NCBI GenBank assembly: GCA_002633005.1
Contig: NMRA01000022.1
Location: 1,294,518 to 1,358,517 of the forward strand
Direction of reading: 5' to 3'
Origin: Phoronis australis
Taxonomy: Eukaryota > Phoronida > Phoronidae
DNA: 64,000 nucleotides
Of the stretch, positions 37,601-48,500 are shown one piece after another (position 1 is the stretch's first letter; every line of letters begins with the position of its first letter). A program made the translations under genes and the position numbers. Below the pieces are notes generated by a model, which was not told where the DNA came from, ran no database searches, and saw only the letters and a list, made by a program, of their open reading frames with translations.

Positions 37601-40600
37601 CTTCTTCACAGGCCGGGAATTAACAGAGCCCACTCCAGATTAATTTTCTGAATAGTATTCACGCATATAACAAAACGTGTCTATAAGATCTAGCTGACAT
37701 GTACGCGTATCTGTTACTACAGACATGTAGGTGTATCTTTGTCACTTCTGGCATGCTTGCCCATTAGCTACTGCTAAACAGAACTTTCAAACTTTTTTGC
37801 ATTTTAGATGCTACATGTACCAAGGATGAGCTCCAATAAAATTTTATGTGAGTTGTACGTAGGTGAGCTCACAGACACTTCAGCGAAAGGTGAATGTTTC
37901 GCATGTATCTTATTATAGCGTTTACTACTAAAACGGCCGTCACTGGAAAGATTGGTTGGTTACTAAGGCTAATACTGGACCAGTCTACGTCAGAATATTC
38001 GCGGTTTTTGTTGCATAATCGAATTTCTTGCCGAATTACATGTACATGTAAGTGTCTCTCGAATGTCGCGCATTACGGAACGCAACTCAGTAAGTATCAA
38101 AGCGACAATAAAGCTGCACTCCGCGCAAGGAACCAGATTTTGATTGAGAGCTCTTACCGCTATGAAGTTAACTTTAACTTACTCCTTACTCAAATGAGAA
38201 GTCGTTTTTAATCTTGCAAAGAATTGACAAATCGTTGTTCACCAAATCCATGCTTGCGTCACGCTGTGACAAGTCAACTTGCACAGCTTGATCTCAAGCA
38301 ATGATCTGGCGGTTCTTTCCGAGTCTAGAAATTACACCTAGTTAGACTAAAGAACAATTTGTGACGAATTTCATAAATGTACCTTAAAACTAATTTTTGT
38401 GACCGCAAGTGGGTTTATACCCAGACGCGTAAGTGACACGATTATCATTGATGTTTTTCGTCCGCATACAATCGTGAAGATTTTGCGAGATTATCTTAGC
38501 AGGTCATTTCTCGTGTCATTCAAAACAATGAATCCCATTTATTTATTTATTAAATAATTTTTGCTCAATTTAATTTTCATAGGAAGCATTTCCATAAAAT
38601 ACTTTGTAAATTTCTGAGCAAAAATTTGCGACTCCAAAAAATCAAGAAAATTTCTCGATTTTGGAAATAGTATTTCAGTCTAGTAAGCGTCTTTTATAAT
38701 TTTGCTTGCTGTCCTTTGCATTTTTCTCTACAAACATGCAAAATTAGTAAATTTTAATTGACAAACCAGTTCGACTAATGGCTCTTAAATCTCCCCTTAC
38801 ATTTCACTTACCAAGCGCTGTATCCGGAGTAAACTGGACACATCCAGTATGAAGAAAATCTATAAGTTTCTTGAAAACGCTCGACTCAAATTCGTCTATT
38901 TCAATGCATTGCTTCGACGTGTCATCGTTAGGGCAAGTCTTTCTCCAGCAACGTTTTAGACCCGACCCTGTCTTCTTTTTTGGTGTCGACTGTACTTGAG
39001 TTAACAATTTATAAAAAGACCTGTAAGAATAGAGCAAGTTGTCGTGAAGCGAGAAAATCATGGTCTAGATTCGACACGGATCATCAACCCCATGACTGTT
39101 AAAGCTGCGTTTCACGTTTAGATGTCAATGTTTAATCCTTAACCGAAACGTTTTGGGGCTTGAAAACATAAAACAAGCTCATCCGATCTCCAAATAATGC
39201 CGGACGAGCAGGCAACGCCAAGATACAAACAATCTTTAAATGCGTAATTTTCTAATCGGCTGACTGTAGAGCCCCCGATGGTTTCTATATTCTTGTCGGT
39301 AATGTAAATCCTATCGCAGTAAAGGATATTATAAGACCATTTTTATAATAGTAGAAGCCCTAATTTGATTTTCGTTCTTAGGCAGCCAATCGAGGTAAAA
39401 TGCAGCTTAAAAATATACGTCTATAACTTTCTTTCCTGCAAATCAAACAAGAGCTATGCTCCATCAACTCGCAAGGAAAACCAGTGATCACGTGCTTCGA
39501 TTGTAGTTTATTGTGACACCTTGCAGTCTTGGTTGACCTTGCGTTTTCGCGAGACCACTGCGTGTACATGTATGGAACGCAGACAGACCAGCAGGGTAGA
39601 GCAGGGGGGGCTGCAGGAGAGGGACGTCATCGCAGTATATTCTATTTTCCCATATTGTGCCCTTCACTTAACTTATTTCCATCCTCCCCCGCACCCGCCA
39701 CCCCCGAGATTACTCCGATTCAACTCGGGCGACCAACCTCACATTTCCTCAAACAAAACACTCCCACTTGCAAGATCACGTTTTCCTTTCGGAAACTAAC
39801 GCCATTGTTTATACTACTCAAAAATTATCAAGACTCTTGTTTTTATTCGGGGACAAACAACAACGACTTGACCGAGTTAACATCAGAGATAGGTGAACAA
39901 TCAAACTTTCTTGTTGTGCCAAACAACAATACCCGCATCCGCTCGATGACTTTGCTCTTTTCATCACGTTGGCGTATGTCAAGGGTGAATGGGGTAGAAA
40001 GCAGAGGGGGGTCTCAATCAGGTGGCAATCGATCAATCCAACAATAAGGATCTATCGGAAAAATTCTCCACTCCGGTGTATAAATAGGGAAACACGTGAA
40101 TGAGTACAATTGACGTCTTTTGCTCTAAGGGACTTTCACAGCGTGAGGTAAAACCACATCAGATCGACCGAAGGAGTAAATACTGAAATGATTTTTACTA
40201 TAGACAGCAAAAATCGCTATTAAATAGAGTTGCGTGTTTGCATAAGCTTGCACAATGACAAAACCCTCAGTTTATTAGCTACAACTTCAATTTAAACCGA
40301 AACAGTCACCGAATTTACTTTAATTGAGGACTTATACAAATATCGAAAGCATTGATTTCCTTCCGTCGCAGTCTTTAGTTATCCTTTGATTCGGTTATTT
40401 AAGTCTTCAAATCCATTTTCACACGTCTGCGCGAAATCACACAAAATCATTGAAGCGTAGTTTTGTTTTCCAAATTTAGCAAGTTATGATGTTTACTCTA
40501 ATTGCTTTGCAGCACGTTTCGCTTTTCCTAAACTATCGTCAGTGATATGTGTAAATAGTGTAAATATCAAAAAGTTTTCACCGCAACTGAGTTTTTTTTA

Positions 40601-41455
40601 TTGACGATACATCTAAAAGCTGACATTACATGGATATTTGCTTCATCAATTTTTGGTGTATTCTCCGCTATGTCACATTGTCATTTCGAGTTGACAGGGA
40701 CAATTTAGCAAGACACGCTTGTGAATTCATTAAAATCGTGTTTTTGCGCTAATTGCGACTGATGCATAAAACCATTAAACTTACCGATTTCTTGTGGCCA
40801 AGATACCTTTGACTCCGTACACGGGTGTTTTCGAAGATCCCACAAGAAAAGTAATGTCGCAAAGTTCTGGCATGTCGGTCAATGCTCTGAGATCATTACT
40901 GACGCTATCTTTCCTCTCAAATTTGTCCTCTGTGGGATAACTGTATCTGGTGTCGTTCTCTGCTGGAGTCTCGCAAGAGTGCTCGTGCACTATGTGTTCA
41001 TGTCGCCCCTGTTGTTTCGCGCCTGTCTTGTCACCATCAGGAACCATTTTAATTACTTTGGAGTCAGGGCTCCAGTTGTTAGACATAAATTCGTGCGTAT
41101 CGTCAAAGTCGCTCGACAACATGTTTCTGGAATTCATTTTTGGAAGATTTTCATACACATCATCTTGTACACCATTCCGGTGAATTATTCCAGAACTGGT
41201 GCTCGCCTGTACATACACCGCGAGTGATTTGCCGACAGGTCGCAAGTCAATACAAGAGTTGTTGCTCACATTATTCGTCTCTTCAACCCGTCGCTCGAAC
41301 TTTTCCGTTTGTTTTGTAATTTCATACAAATTTCCAACTGAATAGCAATGCCTTGAAATTCCATTGCCGTCTAGTTTCATATCATGCATGGTTTTCTTCA
41401 CGGAGTTTAACTCGGTCGCCATTGACGTGTATTTCATAAGATTGCCAAATGACAT
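33977..41455 (-). CDS. BTB-BACK protein, serine-enriched protein (gprs)-like, 4 exons, complete
   Basis: Joining complement 40785-41455, 38812-39020, 34861-35018 and 33977-34645 gives 568 codons plus TGA, all introns GT-AG and in phase. Residues 1-190 are unrecognised and polar. The BTB/POZ fold starts at about 195 (PELCDITFLVG, 199-206) and continues through exon 2 (FESSVFKKLIDFLHTGCV). The BACK region runs from about 295 (LLNAAEHYGQEDL, QCINLETVCMLL) to 420. The C-terminus is basic and Ser-rich with a PPPLPPK SH3-ligand motif and a run of Ser/Asp. The LLNAAEHYGQ module and BACK order resemble the invertebrate serine-enriched protein/gprs family; there are no Kelch repeats. BTB-BACK proteins usually dimerise and often serve as Cullin-3 adaptors, but that role is not shown here. 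The first ATG is 41455; in-frame TGA lies upstream (41491-41489). Confidence 0.88.
34861..35018 (-). CDS. BTB-BACK gene exon 3: BTB/BACK junction
   Basis: Encodes LLNAAEHYGQEDLKTAATEYL through YFHYKATKFIMQK. The acceptor is CATTTTACAG and the donor is AAAG|GTATGT, phase 0. Confidence 0.87.
35381..36015. repeat. 635-bp direct duplication, copy 1, in BTB-BACK intron
   Basis: Repeated at 36017-36651 with two substitutions seen (TACTGTACTG/TACTGTATTG and GCACTAACC/GCACCAACC). The copies meet at a single N (36016). It lies in the intron between coding exons 2 and 3 and does not affect the protein. Confidence 0.88.
36017..36651. repeat. 635-bp direct duplication, copy 2, in BTB-BACK intron
   Basis: Second copy of 35381-36015, starting directly after the single N. 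Confidence 0.88.
38812..39020 (-). CDS. BTB-BACK gene exon 2: rest of BTB
   Basis: Encodes RSFYKLLTQVQSTPKKK through FLHTGCVQFTPDTALG. The acceptor is TATTCTTACAG and the donor is TTG|GTAAGT. The Lys/Cys-rich insert after the second BTB helix is the part least like other family members. Confidence 0.87.
40785..41455 (-). CDS. BTB-BACK gene exon 1: N-terminal region and start of BTB
   Basis: Encodes residues 1-223 plus two bases of an Arg codon, ending GVKGILATRN. The donor is CG|GTAAGT. A GTG nine codons earlier is open but not a likely start; the ATG has G at -3. Confidence 0.85.
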
Positions 41456-43163
41456 AACGCTGTCAGTGGATATCTTCTTCACGAAACTTCAAAACATTCA
41501 TCAAGGCTTTGAGGAGTTTAAGACGCTCGACGCGTGACTAGTACTCGGAGCTCCCGTTAGCAACTGTGAAAGAAAGGAGCATGCAGACTATATACGTAGG
41601 CAGCCGCGGACCGCGCTTTGTATTGGCAGCGCTCTGGTCAATCGATTTTGATCAGGAAAGAAAATTGGTTCTAAAGTCTACCTCAGAAAACTCAGCTATT
41701 GTTAAATTTTTCGATTGATTTCACCAACTTCTATCATTGATGACTAGGTTTTATTAAGGAACCTGGTTCAAAAGAATTCGACAATTTTGAATAGATCAGA
41801 CAATTAACTTTATAATTTGAGCTACACGTTGTACATGTGCTCTCTATTGCAGTACATGGACGCGTTTCGTTTCCCTGGCTAAGGCCAAAAAAGCAATTGT
41901 TTTTTTTTTTGGAAAATCGAGTCGGTTATGCGGTACATTTTCAGAAGCTAACTTTTTCAAAAAATGAAAATAAAGTTGATACGAGGAAAATTGGTCCGGG
42001 ATTTGTTTCTTTTTTCTTCATCGGTTGGCAAATCAATGCGTTTCAAACTTTGCTTGCCCTTGCTATTCGAGTTGTGCAGCTTTGAAAAAAAAAATAACGA
42101 GACCTGGGCTGAAATTAATACGAGCTGGTGTTTTGTCTTTTTATTTTTGTCGGTGAGCACAGCTCTCAAAATGAAACGGGGTAAAGACGAGAACCAACTT
42201 TGCTTTTTTGGTCTAACACTCCAAATCCGGTGTTTTTTATACATATAGGCCCATACCCTTATGCTGCATTGATAGGCACAGATGCCCCTTGGATATGAGC
42301 GTGCCGGTCGTAAACTGCATGTTTCCCTAAATCGTTCCACTGTTTTTTGCTGTTTTCGTTTAAACATTTAACGTTAGAACAAAGTAACATATAAATTGAG
42401 TTCCGCCCATATACATATTCAAAAAGGCGCACTTGCTTTCGTTCAAGTGTTTTGCAAGTAGGATCCAAAAATATAATATGAAATCGGGGATATAACATTC
42501 TTTTCTGAAATCTCTGTAAGTAAAGGTGTGTTTTTCCATATCTTTTGCTAAATGTCTGACAGTATGCCCTAGGTTGATGCGTCAACGGTACCCAGGCCTG
42601 GCTGATGTGGCTTACATAAACGTGTGTTGATCGTCTTTGTTCTAGGAGAAAATTAATAGACATTTTCTTTCTTTTTTCTTATGCCAAACCAGTTCACATA
42701 AAAATGCAGTTTCGTGTTCGTGTGAATCAATAACTTGGTTACAAAGAAATGAAAATATCTTGACGTATACTGTCTGTGCTTCATAAAAGACCATGTTGGC
42801 AACAACAATATTGCGATAACCACATGGAGTTATGCCACGTTTACCTTTTACCTACGTAAAGTATTGCCTACAGCGGTTTTCAATTGTAAGAGGTGTGGTC
42901 TGTTTAATTAACATCGTTTTTCGACTCCCTGTCTTCTGCAAACATCCCATGAGTTATGTTTTGTTGTGTAGAATAAACACCCTCCTGAAGCGTCTAGCGT
43001 CCACCTATCATCAAAGAGAAGATCGATCAAAATTATTAACATTTCGTTAGATCGATGTTCTTCCTCAATCGAGTGTAATGTTATGTCCAAACTATTTGTT
43101 TAATACCATGGAGTGATGTTTCGACCTCCCGTTGATCTCTGCCCCTGGGTCAATCTCAAGGTC

Positions 43164-43236
43164 ATGGGCGGCGCAGCACAGAAATAAGTGGGGTGGCTAC
43201 AGCCCCCCACCCCATTATGGTGCCCCGCCCATGGGT
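43164..43236. repeat. Short nested palindrome, GC-rich
   Basis: CATGGGCGGCGCA pairs with TGCCCCGCCCATG, and inside it GTGGGGTGGCT pairs with AGCCCCCCACCC. Probably an eroded MITE. Confidence 0.35.
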
Positions 43237-43788
43237 GTGAAGCTCCCACGGAGAGTAGATAGCCAGTTCTTTCTAACTTGAATATCGCGTTGCCGAGATG
43301 AATTGTCGTCATTGTGTGAATGAAGTGTAGAACAATAATTGAAATGATTTTGATTTTATATATGGCAAAATATGTTTTCGGTGGTATTTTTCTCACAAGT
43401 TCTCTTGGTAACGAAATGCAATACTTTTTTGGCAAAAAGTATACCAACACAAATTAAAGTAAACCAAAGACAGTTCTATCGTACACGTTATATCAAATTT
43501 ATTATATTGGGCACATGTTGATGTGAAACACCAGTTATGTGTGCTAAAGTGACTGGAATTGTGGCGGGAAACGTACGTAATGTCAAATGTAGTGTCAGTT
43601 CCTGTTGTGTCCGTTCGTCCAACGTGTCAATTTTAGGAGCGTAAAGGGCCAATGCGTTTTTCGTTTATAGCCAGCTTAACAGGTCGAAGTGCTACTTTAA
43701 TCGATTGACTTTCTTGCCAGAGTCTCAAAATAAAAAATTGCATGTCCTTGTTTCACGTGCCAATTGTGAGATTATAGAGACATGCATG

Positions 43789-43789
43789 T

Positions 43790-43847
<58 letters not shown>

Positions 43848-43850
43848 ACA
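43789..43850 (+). repeat. (CA)n microsatellite
   Basis: About 60 bp of CA with TA interruptions near both ends. Confidence 0.9.
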
Positions 43851-45454
43851 GCGCTCTAGGACATGCAAACACTACAAAGACGCTTTCAAAAATTAGCCAA
43901 ATCCAATTTGACTACCCGCCAACTGGCTGAACTGTTAACTTACATCATTCACGCAATTTGGGAGGCCTTGCTACTACCAGAGAATTGTGGTTTTTAACAT
44001 AATGTAGGAAGTTGGCGGTAGCCTCGAAGATTTTGAAAGGTACACACATTCACTCAAAGAAATGGAAGTATTTTTGACGAAAAAACTCCGCTCACGTGTA
44101 GGTCTGACGTCAGAATTCACCGCTTGACTGACTGAAAAAAGATCTCAGTTTCCATACCGTAATGAGTTGCAGGATCCCTTCTGCAGAGATTTCATATCAT
44201 CCGGCTCACTTCAATGATTTGTACTCCAGTGTGAGTCGGCGGAGGCGCGGAGTAAAATGTTTTAAAGGCTTTTTGATGTTCATTGTTGTAAATCAACTCT
44301 ACGAAAACGTTTGTAGTTCATCAATTTTTTGCCCTTTTGTGGCATACCTCTTGTAATCTCTTCCGCCTCAGTGTAAAACGTGGAAAGGCTCTGGGTGGTT
44401 TTTTAAGTGAATTCATACACACTGGAATTAGGATTCTAATGGAATATAGCATCGATTGTTCAACAATTCTTACACTACCGAACTAATTTTAGACTAACCC
44501 GGCCGCCGATCACTGAGGGTCACTTGACACACAGGTTCTCAAACCTTGTGACAAATCATTGGTCACGTTGTTATTTTTGGTCCATTTTTACTAATTAGAG
44601 ACTGTTGGGGCGGGGGCCATTTAAGGTGTGTGGTTTCGTGTGCCACTTCACTGAAACATTTTTGTTTTTAGGTCGCTGACAAAGTCAGTTTTAATTGGGT
44701 GCTCTGCATTGTCCTTATATTAGAATCTGGATGAAATGGATATCAGTTATACAAAGACAGTCATAACCATGAAGGCGACGGTCAGTATGCGATGCAATTT
44801 TTATGAGCCGGTTCACCCGATTTAAGGGACTACAGTGCGCCAATGAAAATCTTCATGCGCCAATGATACAGGGTGCGGTCCTAAAATTGTTCCTGCTAGT
44901 TTAGCTATGTAATATCAGCTTGAATCAGATTTATTTTATGTTTATTTTGTATTTTATATATATTTATATCGGGTCACTGTAGTCGTTTTTAGGCTGCCTT
45001 TTAAATGCGATCCAGACACCCAAATTAAAGTATATTCCTCTTTTCTATTAAAAGCAAAGAAAAATATTTGTTAAAAAGTTTCGCTTTGGCAAGATTGGCA
45101 ATTTTATGTAGCTTCAGACTCGGTAGCTTCCACATTCAAATCGTCGCGCCGTCTCGTTAATCCAACAAAAATAGTACCACTAAAGGCAAAATAGACGAAC
45201 ATGGCAACATTTGATTGGTCAATAGCAACTGGGTTAATATTAATTCGCAAAGATTTTCTAACAACTTGCAACTCCACAAAAAGGACAGTTTGTATACTGT
45301 CATCACAAAAATTGTAATTAGACTTTTTTACTATACGTAATTAATAGCTTATGCTTTTAAATTTAGCAATCTTGGAACATAAACACTGACCTACTTTCTA
45401 TTATGGATGTAATCGCTTTATCATTTGGTGGTGAGACTCCCAAACCTCAACAAC

Positions 45455-45557
45455 ATGGTTTGCCGGTCGGCAGTCATAATTTGTTTTCTAGTATTCTTTT
45501 GCGTCTGTTATGCTGATGATGAGAGTGCTAAACCTAGTGAACCAAAAGCTGAAGAAC
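45455..45557 (+). CDS. PDIA4: PDIA4 exon 1: signal peptide
   Basis: Encodes residues 1-34. The first 20 residues, [20 protein letters not shown], are a typical signal peptide; the mature protein would begin DDESAK. The donor is C|GTAAGT, phase 1. Intron 1 (45558-50316, 4.8 kb) is the second longest in the gene. Confidence 0.9.
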
Positions 45558-48500
45558 GTAAGTGTAAAATATGTTTTTCTTATTTTTTGTATAGTTAAAC
45601 ATTTGCAAATCTTGTCCAGAGGTTGAGCAGCCGAGTTCTCTTTCCGACTTTCGCTCGGACTTTTCTTGACTAATCAATCGAACCCTCCCTTGCCATGGCC
45701 CTTTATATTTGTGGATTCACGTCCTGGATGCCTAGGTTGGATTCTTGGAGTGGAAACTACTGAAGTTCAACGACAAGCACTCCTCCAGCTCGAAGCAAAT
45801 ATTGGCGAAGTTCGGCAGCCAAAATTGTCCAACTCTGTGTCACAGCGCCACCTATAGAGGGAAAGTATCCCAGCAAAAGTTGGAATTCCTAAATCGTGTA
45901 TGCGGGGAAATAAATGAATCATTAATGCAGTCATGTGAAAATTTTTGTTCACTGTGAGGATTTCTCTAATTATTGGTTCCATGATCACCCATTTTCTCCT
46001 TCAAAGGAACTTTTGTCACAGAATCGCAGGAATATGAGAGTGGTTTTCAGGCCAGGCAGTCTTGTTGGGGGAGGGCCAAACGCCGTGGGACAGTGCAGAG
46101 CATTATTGAGGGGGGGGGGGGGNCAAGGGGATGTGTGGCGCGTGAAATTGACGATCGGGGGAGACGATAGCAGCTGCATGACTGAAGTACTTTAATATCT
46201 TCAGTGAATGTTTATGAAAATGTAAACCACTTGTTATACGTTAAAAGAAACAAAAAGCGTATAAGCTTTATATCCAACCATCAAAACACCAGTTTGTCCA
46301 GGCACGTTGGAAGGCAAACGTTATTAGGTGGACATTGTATTTGCCCCCGCAACTGTGTCATTAGCACCTAAAAAAATAAAAAGCACATGTACACTGTGGC
46401 AGTGCACCCCCAGGCGCATCTTTTAAGATGCAACACTCTTCCAATTTGCAAGATTCTAGACAACTTACAGCCAGTGTGTTCTTATTCAGCCACAGCTGTA
46501 CAGTCTGTTTGAAGTCCTGTGTCAGATTGCCGTTATGGAATTTTAAATAATTAATATGCAACTGTTACATAACGTGTTCTTATTTCATTTGCCCTTAGGC
46601 TTTCTGTTTCATTAGTTACCATTTTAATTACACTAAGTCTGCTGGGCTCAACTTTTTGAAAAAAACACTTTTTATTATCAGGTGTGCCCAAAGGGTGCAG
46701 GTTCAAACCTGCATGATCAAGAATATGCCTGGTTGATTGGGGCTGAGCGTTTTTTGGTTGTGTTTTTCTTACTGCTCTGTTAGTCAGTGCTATTTGATGT
46801 GGTTTTGCAAGCATGATAATGGCATTGTTTGTTACTGGTGTCACATTTGGCGAGATGAGCAATGGAAAACTGAAATCCCTTCTATGAGTAAACCTCAATC
46901 TCAGGTTGCCAATGGTAATTTCAGCTTGCTAAATGCGAGCCAGTACTCTCCTAATCAGACCCTGCAGTTTCTTGGCAAGTTTTGATTCAGCGAAGTTGTC
47001 ATCATCTCAGAAAAGATGCTCCTAAAATTTAGCAAATTGCACATGTGCATGTGGTGAGTATTGCCACTATTTGAAGTTGGCAATCTGCTTTGCTGTACAT
47101 TTACTGCTGGATTGTGCACACACCCCAGCAGTCCTGCACTCTACATGACCATTGTCGGCCAGATTGTGCACACACCCCCAGCAGTCCAGCACACTACATG
47201 ACGAGGTGACAAGCATAACTACTTGGGCAGTGTGAAGTGTTAATTTACACACATTGGTTGCTAGCTGTATTTTGACGCTAGTCTACGCTCAGTGATGTGG
47301 AGAAGACAGCATGAATTAGTTTATCAAAAGTGCAGAACTTGGTGATGATTCTGACAACCAGAATTGATCCAATCTCCAAACAAACTTTTATGTTATTTGT
47401 AAAATCTCATTTAGCCCTGTATTACCATTCAATATGTTCAAATCATCTTTGACCTTCAAAAGGTCCACCCTTTCGTCTGTGTTGCAAATGACAACGTGTA
47501 ATGGCATTTATGGGGATAATTTTTGGAGCTGGTTGTTGGTGCAAAAATGACATCATTAACGCTTTGTGATTGCTTAACTCGAGTCAATGAGCCCTTTTAA
47601 ATTTGAAGCGAAAAAGCACAAAAACTCAAATGGCCCATGCTGGCCTATCAAATCCGCTCATAGGCTTAAGCCCATAAGGGTCAATTCACCACATCCAAAG
47701 TCTTTCTAAAATGATCCCTTCATTTATGGTGGTCACAAGAATTTTGTAATATTATTACTTGATTACTTGCATTTCATGTTGTTCCTTCAACTTTATGTTG
47801 ATACAAACATTCTCTTTGTCTCCTTATGTACACAACTTTACTTTTGTATAAATCTGATCTTGCTATTACTGTGCAAAATTCTTCATTTTCAAAAATGGTC
47901 AAATCCATAGTACAGAATACATAAACAATGCCTTGCATATTCTGCGTTCAGCTTTAATCATAGTTTGCCGTCACATGATCTCATTCAGTCATCAAGAGAC
48001 TATCACCCTTTCAAATAAAAACTTCATTTCCTGGAACATAATTCTAATTAAGTCTATGAAATGTTCAGTTACGCGCTTAATGTTGAGGAATATTACTGAA
48101 GTCATCGTTTCCAAAGAATGGAACCAGCACATGGTAATAAAAAAACGCCGATCTTGTTGTGCATTAAATCGCCTTCCGTGGTCCCTCTCACAAAATGGAA
48201 GTTTTCAGTCAAATATTTTAATTTCCTGCAAATGAACAAAATAAGAGGACATTGTCTGCTCTTTCCAACTATCTCAAAATCATCATCATTAGAAAACGTA
48301 AAATTGAATTAAGATAACCTTACCAGTAACTCATCAACAACTAAACTGTATGTTCAGGCTGGCAAACAACTGAAAATCAAATCAATAAGTTCCAGGTCTC
48401 CAAGTCTATAGAATGACTAAAACTTGCTATTTTTGTTGAGGCTTCTCTTTTTTGAAACTACAGCTACATCGAAGTACGGTTGTATGTCGTTTTAGGTACA

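Larger units (their letters stand above)
41456..45454. other. Divergent intergenic region between BTB-BACK and PDIA4
   Basis: The two genes are transcribed away from each other from here. A CCAAT box (ATTGGTCAA, about 45217) precedes PDIA4. A full ER-stress element (CCAAT-N9-CCACG) was looked for and not found. Also holds the palindrome at 43164 and the CA microsatellite. ORFs of 116-136 codons at 41957-42663 and 43100-43450 (minus strand) show no recognisable domain. Confidence 0.45.

Noticed and set aside
39529-40047. 172-codon plus-strand ORF in the BTB-BACK intron
   Set aside because: It opens with TTG, has no ATG at its start, no recognisable domain and contains a poly-Pro/Gly stretch from C-rich low-complexity DNA. 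Chance is the simpler explanation.
41480-41482. GTG start for the BTB-BACK protein
   Set aside because: Animal genes start at ATG; the first in-frame ATG is at 41455, and an in-frame stop lies just upstream of the GTG.
42259-42663. 134-codon minus-strand ORF
   Set aside because: No domain, no consistent splice sites and no plausible upstream promoter; an overlapping open frame of similar length exists nearby on the same strand.
43800-43850. CRISPR-like or coding His/Thr repeat
   Set aside because: It is a plain CA microsatellite; the repeated residues in translation follow from it.
44556-44567. ER-stress element upstream of PDIA4 (ATTGGTCACG)
   Set aside because: It resembles ERSE-II but lacks one C of the required CCACG and lies about 900 bp from the start codon.
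46681-46735. Possible tRNA or SINE (GGTTCAAACCTGC)
   Set aside because: Box-B-like only; no matching box A or target duplication was found.
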